8,408 bases of DNA from an uncultured Collinsella sp. GTDB taxonomy: Bacteria; Actinomycetota; Coriobacteriia; Coriobacteriales; Coriobacteriaceae. Positions 1-6,323 of this stretch are shown piece by piece (position 1 is the stretch's first letter; every line of letters starts with the position of its first letter). The DNA is taken from positions 1 through 8,408 of the forward strand of contig UQWV01000071.1 of NCBI GenBank assembly GCA_900544845.1, given 5' to 3'. A program made the translations under genes and the position numbers. Below the pieces are notes generated by a model, which saw only the letters and a list, made by a program, of their open reading frames with translations, did not search any database and was not told where the DNA came from.

Positions 1-118
1 TGGGGTTAAATTTGGTTTTTAATATCGGCACAACCCCCCAAAATTGCCTTTTTTCCCCCCAACCCCCCTCGGGGGGCCCGGCCACCTTTTTTTGGGGCGC
101 GGGGCCGCCTTCGTGCGT
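1..118. other. Gene-free, homopolymer-rich end with a possible damaged terminator
   Basis: No credible gene. It contains runs C6 (34-39), T6 (49-54), C6 (55-60), C6 (63-68), G6 (71-76) and T7 (87-93), unlike anything else in the window. Downstream of the zinc-ribbon stop, on the minus strand, AAGGCGGCCCCGCGCCCC (111 down to 94) then A7 looks like the first arm and loop of a strong terminator, but the expected complementary arm is absent or scrambled (GGTGGCCGGGCCCCCC). This could be sequence error at a contig end or a decayed terminator. Confidence 0.4.
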
Positions 119-135
119 TTTACTGTTGCCAGCTG

Positions 136-372
136 TTAGTGGTTGTGCGGGCAGTTGGCGCAGCAGCCGCTGGTGGCGTTGGTGCTGGAGCCGCCGCTTC
201 GCTGGTCGGTGTTGTAGAAGCCGCTGCCCTCAAACTTGATGCCGCTGGCCGAGAACGTCTTGGCCGCCGGAGCGCCGCAACTCGGGCACACGACCTCGGG
301 GGTCTCGGACATGGGATGCTCAACCTCAAACACGTTGCCGCAGCTCGAGCACTTGTAATCGTAGCGCGCCAT
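136..372 (-). CDS. FmdB-family zinc-ribbon protein
   Basis: Small protein of 78 residues. Two CxxC knuckles (Cys 8/11 and Cys 29/32) in the frame YDYKCSSCGNVFEVEHPM ... VVCPSCGAP form the zinc ribbon of the FmdB family, and the following FEGSGFYNTD matches the conserved SGFYxTD element of that family. The C-terminus after a Gly/Ser linker has a second Cys/His cluster (CCANCPHNH, residues 70-78) that might bind another metal. Length is typical (70-110). The family's biochemical role is not established; regulatory roles have been proposed for a few members. It is transcribed in the same direction as the fusion gene but behind a hairpin, and nothing links it clearly to glycogen metabolism. ATG 372 is supported by a good Shine-Dalgarno sequence. 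Confidence 0.9.
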   Translation of the reverse strand: MARYDYKCSSCGNVFEVEHPMSETPEVVCPSCGAPAAKTFSASGIKFEGSGFYNTDQRSGGSSTNATSGCCANCPHNH

Positions 373-378
373 ATTACT

Positions 379-383
379 TCCTT
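379..383 (-). promoter_or_regulatory. Ribosome binding site of the zinc-ribbon gene
   Basis: AAGGA (within AAAAGGAAG) on the minus strand, 6 nt before ATG 372. It supports that start for the short gene. Confidence 0.7.
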
Positions 384-394
384 TTCAGCACAAA

Positions 395-416
395 GCGGGC
401 AGATCGCTCTGCCCGC
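395..416 (-). terminator. Probable terminator of the fusion gene, or attenuator before the zinc-ribbon gene
   Basis: Perfect 9-bp stem GCGGGCAGA (395-403) / TCTGCCCGC (408-416) with a 4-nt loop. In the sense of transcription it starts 44 nt after the fusion stop and is followed by TTTGTGC, a short T-rich stretch. It ends only 22 nt before the ATG of the zinc-ribbon gene, leaving no room for a separate promoter after it, so the downstream gene must be expressed by readthrough or from a promoter upstream of the hairpin. Confidence 0.6.
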
Positions 417-423
417 ATAAATT

Positions 424-433
424 CAAACGTTTG
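424..433. repeat. Palindrome CAAACGTTTG between the fusion gene and the zinc-ribbon gene
   Basis: Perfect 10-bp palindrome with a central CG, a form common among LacI-family operators, including those of maltose/maltodextrin regulators. It lies 27 nt after the fusion stop and 51 nt before the next ATG. Ten-bp palindromes are expected several times by chance in a window this size, so only the location and the CG centre favour function. Confidence 0.25.
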
Positions 434-460
434 TAACTGTACCCTATATCGGGGGTTTTA

Positions 461-3400
461 TCACGCTTCGCCCCAGAATCTATGGGTGTTGCGCAGGAGC
501 TGTGCAGTTTTGCCTTCGGCGGCCGCAATGTCGGCCTCATCGGCCTGCCAGGTCCAGTTGCCCGTGGCGACACCCGGCACGTTCATGCGCGCATCGTCGC
601 CTAGTCCCAGGACATCCTGCAGCGGCATCATCACTAGGGGAGCGTCGCTTGCCAGCGCGTCGCCCATAAGCTTGGCCGCCACCTCAACACCGCTTGGCTC
701 GTCGCCGCCCGCAAAGGAGCGCGTGCACCAACCGGCGAGCGTCGACGTGTCGTGCGTCGAGGTGTACAGAATCTTGCCAGGCGTGGGATACACGCCGTTT
801 CGGACGTCGTAATCGCTAAACTCCAGCACGTCCATACCGGGGAAGCCGCAGGTCGAAGCCATGGCGCGAACGCCGGGCGTCAGGTAGCCCAGGTCCTCGG
901 CGATAAAGTTGAGCGGCCCCAGCTCGTCATAGGCAGTCTGGAACAGATCCTTGCCCGGACCTGCCAGCCAGCGGCCGTCGGCACAGGCCTTGCCTGCGGG
1001 AATGCTAAAGTAGCTGTGGAATCCCAGGAAGTGGTCCAGGCGCACGCGGTCGTAGAGCGAGAACGCGCGACGCAGACGGTCCATCCACCAGCTGTAGCCG
1101 TTCTCCTTCATGTGATCCCAACGGAAGGTGGGGTTGCCCCACACCTGGCCCTCGGGCGCAAAATTGTCGGGCGGCGCGCCAGAGATCTCAATCGCTTTGC
1201 CGGTATCGGACAGCCAGAAGTTCTCGGGCTCGCTCCACGCATCGGCCGAATCGTCCGAAACGTACATGGGAATATCGCCGATGACCTCGATGCCTTTCTT
1301 GTGCGCGTAGTTCATGAGCTCGCACCAAGCCAGGTCAAAGCGGTACTGCATGTACGCCTGCAGCTCTGCCTCGTCGTGGAAACGCTTGTCGTCAATCAGA
1401 TGCTCGTTGTAGCGCGCGACATCGGCCGGCCATTCGTGACGTGATTCGCCTTCAAAGTACTTCTTGACGGCCATGTAGACGCAGTACTTCTCGAGCCAGT
1501 CGGCGTTGCGATGCTTAAACGCCGTGTACAGCGGATCTGCATCCTCGCCGCCACGGGCCTTCCAAGTCTCAAAGTCGGCCGCCAGTCCCTCTTGGCTCTC
1601 GGGCAGCAGGTCAATATTGCCCGCAAAGGCCGAAGGCCCAGCGTAAGGAGAGCGGAAGAAGTCCGTCGGATTGACGGGTAGGACCTGCCAGTAGCGCATG
1701 CCCATAGCGGCCAGATGATCGATAAAGCGACGCGTGGGCGCACCAATCGTGCCGGGCTTGCCGTCGTCGGTGGGCACCGAGGTGATATGGCACACGACGC
1801 CCGCGCCGTGATCGAGCGGCTCCTGCAGGCGCTGCTCGGCATGGTGATAGATGATCGACGAGCCCAGCGGATACAGATCGAGCGTGATCGTACCGTTGTG
1901 GATCTCGCACTCGTGACCGCTGATCACGTCACTCGCGCATTCGCCGAGCGCCGGAATCGTCACGCGGTGCGAATTGCGCAGGCTTCGGTTGATGATAACC
2001 GTCGCGGACTCACCATTCTTGCCGGTGCGGTTGTAGGCCAGCACCTCGTCGTTGAGCGCGAAGGCCTTAATCTCGCCGTCGATCATAAAGGGCAGTGCGC
2101 GGCGTACGGCGGAGGCGTTCTTGACAATAGCCAGCGTGTCGAAGTCGTGCAGTTGGTCCTTGGTCGGCAGGGTGCGGCGGTTGCCCGGATCGGTAAGACC
2201 CTCCAGGCCGTATTCGTCGCCGTAGTAGATCGAAGGCACGCCGGGGAACGTCATCTGCATAAGCGTGGCGAGCCAAAAGCGGCTCTTGGCCAGGCCCATC
2301 GAGTACTCGTCCAGGCGCCACTTGCTGCGCTCGCTCTCGGGCAGCTGCGACTCGTCGGGGCCACCGCCGAGCACCGAGATAATGCGCGGGCGGTCGTGGC
2401 TCGAAAGCAGATTGAGCGCGCAGGCCAGTGCCTCGCGCGGGTAGTTCTCGCGCAGGGTTTCGATATCCTCGGCAGCCTGGTAGGCGTTCTTGTAGCCCAT
2501 CAAAAAGCCGATGACCATGTCGCGGAAGGGGTAATCCATAGCAGAGTCAAGCTCGGAGCCCTGCAGGTAGCGGCGCAGATGACCGTAGCTAATCTTGTTG
2601 GAAGCGTCTTCCCAGACTTCGCCGAGCAACAGTGCGTCAGGCTTTTCGGCAAGTACGGCCTTTTTGATCTCGGCCAGGAAGTCGTCGGAAAGCTCGTCGG
2701 CCACGTCCAGACGCCAGCCATGGGCGCCAGCGCGCAGCCATTTGCGAATCACGCCGTCCTTGCCCAGAAGCTTTTCGCGCACCAGTTCGGAGCTCTCATT
2801 GATGGCTGGCATGTTGCCCACGCCCCACCAGCAGTCATACGAACCGTCCTCATGGAAGTAAAACGCATCGCGCCACGGCGAGTCCTCGCTCTGCCAAGCA
2901 CCGACGCCGGGATAATTGCCGTAGCGGTTAAAGTAGATCGAGTCGTCGCCCGTATGGTTGAAGACGCCATCCAGGATGATGGAAATGCCGAGCTTCTTGG
3001 CCGCCTCGCACAGCTCCGTAAAGTCCTGCTCGGTGCCCAGAATCGGGTCGATCTTGGTGTAATCGGCCGTGTCATAGCGGTGGTTGCTCGCGGCCTCAAA
3101 AATGGGGTTGAGGTAGATTGCCGTAAAGCCTAGCTCCGCAATGCGGGGCAGGTCATTTTGGATGCCCTTGAGCGAACCGCCGTAAAAATCCCAGGTCTTG
3201 ATGGAGCCGTCTTCGGCACGCTCGTACTCGGGCGGTTCGTTCCAGTCCTCGACCATGCGGCGCTGGATTCCGTTGCGCGGTTTTTCAACTTCGGCAAGCG
3301 TTCGCTCGCGCCAGTTTTCGTCGCGAGCATAGCGATCGGGGAAGATCTGGTAGACCATGCCCCGCTCGTACCAGGTGGGACGGTTCTCGCGGTGCTTGTA

Positions 3401-3757
3401 GACGGTAATCTGGAACGACGGGACCTCGGCGTAATCGTAGGTTACGCCCTCGCCACCGGTGCGACCCTGCGGTGCACCCAAGCGAACCTCGGGCTGGCCC
3501 TCGATGTTGCAGATAAAGCTGTACCAGATAAGACAGGGCTCAGTGCACTCAAGCTCTACGGTAAATATGCCGTCGCCCTCGTGCGTCATGGGATACAGAG
3601 ACTCACCGATCTCATCGATCCAGGTGCGCAGGGTGAGCGTCGCCTGGTTGGGGTCGGCATCCTCCAAAATCACCGAGAGCGAAACGGAAGTTCCAGTGGT
3701 CACAGCGCCAAACGGAGTACGAAACTGCGGCAGACGGCTGTTGTGAATCAATCTCAT
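461..3757 (-). CDS. malQ: Bifunctional alpha-glucan hydrolase (GH13, debranching/neopullulanase-like) fused to 4-alpha-glucanotransferase (GH77)
   Basis: One frame of 1098 residues holds two complete enzymes. Residues about 1-120 form an N-terminal beta-sandwich (IHNSRLPQFRTPFGAV) of the kind found before neopullulanase and cyclomaltodextrinase domains. Residues about 130-560 are a GH13 barrel: DGVFNH (263-268), GWRLDVADE with nucleophile Asp 351, GEVWED with acid/base Glu 380, and SSHD with Asp 455; a beta domain ends near 640. Residues about 650-1098 are GH77: ITSVP, RYWQVLP, SPYAGPSAFAGN, GDIPMYV, APPDNF, QVWGNP, RVRLDHF with nucleophile Asp 908, AEDLG with Glu 954, and THD with Asp 1003. 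No signal peptide is seen, so it is cytoplasmic. Likely role: cut branched or short glucans and disproportionate maltodextrins during glycogen turnover. GH13 specificity (alpha-1,4 or alpha-1,6) cannot be read from motifs. The start is supported by family-like N-terminal sequence, although its Shine-Dalgarno sequence is weak (GGA only). Similar fusions occur in gut anaerobes, annotated as GlgX/4-alpha-glucanotransferase. Confidence 0.93.
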   Translation of the reverse strand: MRLIHNSRLPQFRTPFGAVTTGTSVSLSVILEDADPNQATLTLRTWIDEIGESLYPMTHEGDGIFTVELECTEPCLIWYSFICNIEGQPEVRLGAPQGRTGGEGVTYDYAEVPSFQITVYKHRENRPTWYERGMVYQIFPDRYARDENWRERTLAEVEKPRNGIQRRMVEDWNEPPEYERAEDGSIKTWDFYGGSLKGIQNDLPRIAELGFTAIYLNPIFEAASNHRYDTADYTKIDPILGTEQDFTELCEAAKKLGISIILDGVFNHTGDDSIYFNRYGNYPGVGAWQSEDSPWRDAFYFHEDGSYDCWWGVGNMPAINESSELVREKLLGKDGVIRKWLRAGAHGWRLDVADELSDDFLAEIKKAVLAEKPDALLLGEVWEDASNKISYGHLRRYLQGSELDSAMDYPFRDMVIGFLMGYKNAYQAAEDIETLRENYPREALACALNLLSSHDRPRIISVLGGGPDESQLPESERSKWRLDEYSMGLAKSRFWLATLMQMTFPGVPSIYYGDEYGLEGLTDPGNRRTLPTKDQLHDFDTLAIVKNASAVRRALPFMIDGEIKAFALNDEVLAYNRTGKNGESATVIINRSLRNSHRVTIPALGECASDVISGHECEIHNGTITLDLYPLGSSIIYHHAEQRLQEPLDHGAGVVCHITSVPTDDGKPGTIGAPTRRFIDHLAAMGMRYWQVLPVNPTDFFRSPYAGPSAFAGNIDLLPESQEGLAADFETWKARGGEDADPLYTAFKHRNADWLEKYCVYMAVKKYFEGESRHEWPADVARYNEHLIDDKRFHDEAELQAYMQYRFDLAWCELMNYAHKKGIEVIGDIPMYVSDDSADAWSEPENFWLSDTGKAIEISGAPPDNFAPEGQVWGNPTFRWDHMKENGYSWWMDRLRRAFSLYDRVRLDHFLGFHSYFSIPAGKACADGRWLAGPGKDLFQTAYDELGPLNFIAEDLGYLTPGVRAMASTCGFPGMDVLEFSDYDVRNGVYPTPGKILYTSTHDTSTLAGWCTRSFAGGDEPSGVEVAAKLMGDALASDAPLVMMPLQDVLGLGDDARMNVPGVATGNWTWQADEADIAAAEGKTAQLLRNTHRFWGEA

Positions 3758-3818
3758 AATACGGTCCAGTTCAATAGAATCACGGCCTGCGGGCCATGGG
3801 CTTTACGCACAGGATATA

Positions 3819-3848
3819 AGTATATCTGTTGTACACAGGCTGTATAAA
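3819..3848 (-). promoter_or_regulatory. Candidate sigma-70-type promoter for the GH13-GH77 gene
   Basis: On the minus strand TTTATA (3843-3848) and TATACT (3819-3824) are spaced by 18 nt, matching 4 and 5 positions of the -35 and -10 consensus. They lie in an AT-rich island of an otherwise GC-rich region, 62 nt or more upstream of the ATG. The -10 lies within the perfect palindrome GATATAAGTATATC (3813-3826), and GTTGT/ACAAC arms (3828-3832, 3848-3852) flank the spacer, which could be a regulator site. Consensus matching by eye only. Confidence 0.45.
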
Positions 3849-3912
3849 CAACATCCGTTTACCATCGGCGAACGGTTGTCCTAGAAAATCGTTTTACCAA
3901 CTACTTACAGAG

Positions 3913-3939
3913 AAGGGGCGCCCGGTTGGAGCGCCCCTT
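3913..3939 (-). terminator. Probable terminator of glgA
   Basis: Perfect 9-bp GC-rich stem AAGGGGCGC (3913-3921) / GCGCCCCTT (3931-3939) with a 9-nt loop, beginning 36 nt after the glgA stop. In the glgA sense the stem is followed by CTCTGTAAG rather than a run of T, so strength is uncertain. Its position between glgA and a candidate promoter for the next gene supports a terminator role. Confidence 0.6.
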
Positions 3940-3975
3940 ACATAGGGTTTGATGAGGTTTTGAATCGTCTGTGGG

Positions 3976-6264
3976 CTAGCGGCGCTTGCGGGTGGCCGTG
4001 GCCTTGCGGACGGACGTCTTCTTGGACGGGGCTTTTTCCTTTGCCGGAGCGGCGGGGGAGACCGGAGTCTCCTTGGCGGGCTCGGGCTTGGCCTCTGCCT
4101 TTGGGGCAGCCTTGACCTCAGCGGCCTTCGGCGCCGGCTTGGTCTTTACCTCGGCCTTGGGCTCCTCTTTGGCAGCAGCGGGCTTAGTCTCTGCCTTGGG
4201 AGTCGTGGTCTTTGCCGTGGTCTTCTTGGCCGTCGCCGTGCGCTTTCGCGTGGTGGTCTTGGCGGCGGGCTTGGTCTCGACGGTTACCTCCGCCTTGGAC
4301 TCTGCAGGCGTCTCCTCGACCTTGGCTGCCGGCTTTGCGGCTGACTTGGTCGTGGCGGCCTTCGTGGTCGTCGACTTCGTTGCCGTGGTCTTCTTGGCTG
4401 CCGTTGTCTTCTTGGCGGTCGTGGTCGTCTTCTTGGGAGCAGTCTTTGCCGGAGCCTTGGTGGCCGGCTTGGCCTCAGCAGCCTCGGCTTCGGCGGCCTT
4501 CTTGGCAGCGGCGGTCGTGCGCTTGCGCGTGGTCGTTGCCTTGACAGCAGTCGTCTTTGCTGCGGCAGCCTTGGTTGTCGTAGCCTTCTTGGCCGTGGTC
4601 TTCTTAGCCGTGGTCTTCTTAGCCGTGGGCTTTGCAGCAGGCTTGACCTTGGCCGCCTCAGGAGCAACCTCAGCCTTCACCTCAGGCTCGGCCTTTGCGG
4701 GCTCAGCTTCATCCGGCTTCTCCTCGGCCTTGGGCTCCTCAGCGGCCACCGGCTCAGCAACAGCCTCTGGCTCGTCGACAACCGCCGCCGGCCTCTCAAT
4801 CTCCGGGTGCATAAAGAAGTACAGGTCCAGATACTTATCGGCCGAGCGCGTCCAGCTAAAGTCCTGGCTCATGGCCTGCGTGACCAGCTGGTTCCATGCG
4901 TCGCGGTTATCCCAGAACAGACGCGCCGCGCGGAATACCGCATCGCCCATCTCGTCGCCGTTAAAGTTGCTAAACGAGAAGCCCGTGCCCTCGCCGGTAA
5001 ACTCGTTGTACGGGATCACGGTGTCCTTCAGGCCGCCGGTCTCGCGCACGATGGGCAGGGTACCGTAGCGCATGGCGATGATCTGCGACAGGCCGCAGGG
5101 CTCAAACTTCGAAGGCATCAGGAACATGTCGGCGGCAGCATACATGCGCTGCGACAATGCCGGATCGAACTCGATGCGAGCCGCCATGGTGCCGGGGTAC
5201 TTGTCCTGGAAGTATCGCAGGCCGTCCTCGTAGTCGCGGTCGCCGGTGCCCAGCACCGCCACCTGCACGCCGCCGGTCAGGATGCGGTCGAGCGCGTACA
5301 TGACCAGGTCTAGGCCCTTCTGGCGCGTCAGACGCGTGACCATGACCATCAGCGGACGGTCGTCGCGAACCTCGAGCCCCAGCTCTTCCTGCAGCTTGGC
5401 CTTGCATACGGCCTTGCCGGAACGGTCCTCCACGGTGTAGTTGGCGGCAATGCGCTTGTCGGTCGCCGGGTCAAAGCCCGCGACGTCGATGCCATTCAAA
5501 ATGCCCTGCAGCGCGTAGGAACGCTCGCGCAGTACGCCGTCCAGGCCCTCGCCAAACTCGGGCGTCTGGATCTCGCTCGCGTAGGTGGGGCTCACCGTGG
5601 TGATGGCGTCGGCATAGTGCAGCGCGCCCAGCATGTAGTTGATGCTGCAGGCGTCGCAGCGCAACTGCGTGGCGGCCGCGGGAATATGCGCCACTCCCAG
5701 GATGTCCTCCATCACGGTGTCGCTAAACTGGCCCTGGAACGCCACGTTGTGGATCGAGAACACAGTCTTGACGCGGTCGTACAGCGGCAGGCCCTGGTAG
5801 AACTCGCGCAAGAACACGGGCGCCAGTGCCGTCTGCCAGTCGTTACAGTGCAGGATGTCGCACTCAAAGCCCTCGGGCAGGTGCTGCAGGCTCTCGGTAA
5901 TGGCCTTGGAGAAGAACGCGAAGCGCTCGCCGTCGTCGAAGAAGCCGTACGGATAATCGCGCGCAAAGTAGCGCTCGTTGTCCACGAACATATAGGTGAC
6001 GCCGTCGTGCTCGAGCTTCTCCAGCCCGCAGTACTCGTTGCGCCAGCCCAGGCTCACGTAAAAGTCGGAAAAGTGCTCCATCTGCGCCTTGTACTCATCC
6101 TTGATGGTGGCGTACTTGGGCACCATCACAATGACTTCGGCGCCGGCGCGCACGAGCGCCGCAGGCAGCGAGCCCGCCACGTCGCCCAGGCCACCGGTCT
6201 TAACAAACGGTGCGCACTCGGCCGAGGCAAACACGATCTGCATCTTTTTGCTGGAATCTGCCAT
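3976..6264 (-). CDS. glgA: Glycogen synthase (GT5) with long Lys/Ala/Thr-rich C-terminal tail
   Basis: Transfers glucose from ADP-glucose to the non-reducing end of alpha-1,4-glucan in the cytoplasm. Of 762 residues, about 1-486 are a standard GT5 enzyme of usual length (around 480). Visible motifs: KTGGLGDV (22-29, ADP-glucose binding), HCNDWQT (139-145), SIHNVAFQG (170-178), NGID (257-260), TRLTRQKGL (310-318), FEPCGLSQ with the conserved Glu 388, and TGGLKDTV (409-416). From about residue 490 a low-complexity tail of some 270 residues follows, acidic at first and then rich in AKKTT and TRKRT units, ending TRKRR. I chose ATG 6262-6264 because GGGAG lies 5 nt upstream; the in-frame ATG at 6276 has no Shine-Dalgarno sequence and would add only MGDN. 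It follows glgD after 90 nt and fits the same operon. The catalytic identification is secure; the tail's role is unknown. Confidence 0.96.
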   Translation of the reverse strand: MADSSKKMQIVFASAECAPFVKTGGLGDVAGSLPAALVRAGAEVIVMVPKYATIKDEYKAQMEHFSDFYVSLGWRNEYCGLEKLEHDGVTYMFVDNERYFARDYPYGFFDDGERFAFFSKAITESLQHLPEGFECDILHCNDWQTALAPVFLREFYQGLPLYDRVKTVFSIHNVAFQGQFSDTVMEDILGVAHIPAAATQLRCDACSINYMLGALHYADAITTVSPTYASEIQTPEFGEGLDGVLRERSYALQGILNGIDVAGFDPATDKRIAANYTVEDRSGKAVCKAKLQEELGLEVRDDRPLMVMVTRLTRQKGLDLVMYALDRILTGGVQVAVLGTGDRDYEDGLRYFQDKYPGTMAARIEFDPALSQRMYAAADMFLMPSKFEPCGLSQIIAMRYGTLPIVRETGGLKDTVIPYNEFTGEGTGFSFSNFNGDEMGDAVFRAARLFWDNRDAWNQLVTQAMSQDFSWTRSADKYLDLYFFMHPEIERPAAVVDEPEAVAEPVAAEEPKAEEKPDEAEPAKAEPEVKAEVAPEAAKVKPAAKPTAKKTTAKKTTAKKATTTKAAAAKTTAVKATTTRKRTTAAAKKAAEAEAAEAKPATKAPAKTAPKKTTTTAKKTTAAKKTTATKSTTTKAATTKSAAKPAAKVEETPAESKAEVTVETKPAAKTTTRKRTATAKKTTAKTTTPKAETKPAAAKEEPKAEVKTKPAPKAAEVKAAPKAEAKPEPAKETPVSPAAPAKEKAPSKKTSVRKATATRKRR
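3979..4797 (-). other. Low-complexity, histone-H1-like C-terminal tail encoded within glgA
   Basis: This segment encodes about the last 270 residues of GlgA. It starts with an acidic, Pro/Ala/Glu-rich stretch (EPEAVAEPVAAEEPKAEEKP and following), then changes to a Lys/Ala/Thr-rich stretch with repeated AKKTT, KKTTA and TTTRKRT units, with a second mixed Glu/Lys patch before the basic end TRKRR. It has almost no large hydrophobic or aromatic residues, so it should be disordered. Such tails resemble eukaryotic histone H1 and the basic ends of some actinobacterial nucleoid proteins. It lies after the complete catalytic domain and is not needed for the GT5 fold. DNA, RNA or glycogen-particle binding, or phosphorylation of its many Thr residues, are guesses. 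Confidence 0.85.
4585..4629 (-). repeat. Three tandem 15-nt repeats within the glgA tail
   Basis: On the plus strand the unit CTTCTTGGCCGTGGT (4585-4599) is followed by CTTCTTAGCCGTGGT (4600-4614) and CTTCTTAGCCGTGGG (4615-4629), differing at one or two bases. On the coding strand they give consecutive TAKKT units. Near-identity at the DNA level points to recent in-frame duplication, so tail length may vary among strains. Confidence 0.85.
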
Positions 6265-6269
6265 ATTGT

Positions 6270-6274
6270 CTCCC
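6270..6274 (-). promoter_or_regulatory. Ribosome binding site of glgA
   Basis: GGGAG on the minus strand, 5 nt before ATG 6264. It overlaps the alternative upstream ATG (6274-6276), which makes that codon an unlikely start and fixes the protein at 762 residues. Confidence 0.7.
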
Positions 6275-6287
6275 ATGTTGCAATTCG

Positions 6288-6323
6288 AGAATAGCCGCCT
6301 GGCGCTAACCGGGCGGCTATTCT
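6288..6323 (-). repeat. Perfect 12-bp inverted repeat in the glgD-glgA gap (terminator or leader hairpin)
   Basis: The arms AGAATAGCCGCC (6288-6299) and GGCGGCTATTCT (6312-6323) are exact reverse complements around a 12-nt loop. In the glgA sense, the hairpin begins 31 nt after the glgD stop and ends 23 nt before the glgA ATG, just upstream of the Shine-Dalgarno sequence. The sequence following it (CGAATTGC) is not a uridine tract, so it is not a textbook intrinsic terminator. It could be a U-less actinobacterial-type terminator, a partial attenuator, or an mRNA processing or stability element setting glgA expression relative to glgCD. No convincing promoter is visible between glgD and glgA. 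Confidence 0.7.

Noticed and set aside
752..1444. 230-codon plus-strand frame opposite the GH77 module
   Set aside because: Antisense to conserved GH77 motifs, with no recognisable family.
1715..3133. 472-codon open frame on the plus strand opposite the GH13 module
   Set aside because: It lies wholly antisense to a gene with complete catalytic motifs, its translation shows no recognisable domain, and long antisense open frames are common opposite GC-rich genes.
461..3757. Possibility that the GH13-GH77 fusion is two genes joined by a sequencing error
   Set aside because: The frame is continuous, with family-like sequence on both sides, no overlap or duplicated ends and no start codon near the junction; comparable fusions are known in gut anaerobes.
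3979..4797. Repeat-rich region as a CRISPR array or non-coding satellite
   Set aside because: The repeats are in-frame codon repeats of varying spacing without unique spacers, and they continue the glgA reading frame.
3986..5068. 360-codon plus-strand frame that looks like a hydrophobic membrane protein
   Set aside because: It is the reverse complement of the Lys/Ala/Thr-rich GlgA tail: AAG and ACC codons read backwards give Leu/Phe and Val-rich sequence. The hydrophobicity is an artefact, and the GlgA frame has clear catalytic motifs upstream.
6265..6276. glgA start four codons upstream at 6276
   Set aside because: No Shine-Dalgarno sequence precedes it and the GGGAG serving ATG 6264 overlaps it. 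It cannot be fully excluded, but it changes only four residues.
5617..6294. 225-codon plus-strand frame opposite the N-terminal half of glgA
   Set aside because: Antisense to conserved GT5 motifs; no domain or plausible ribosome site noted.
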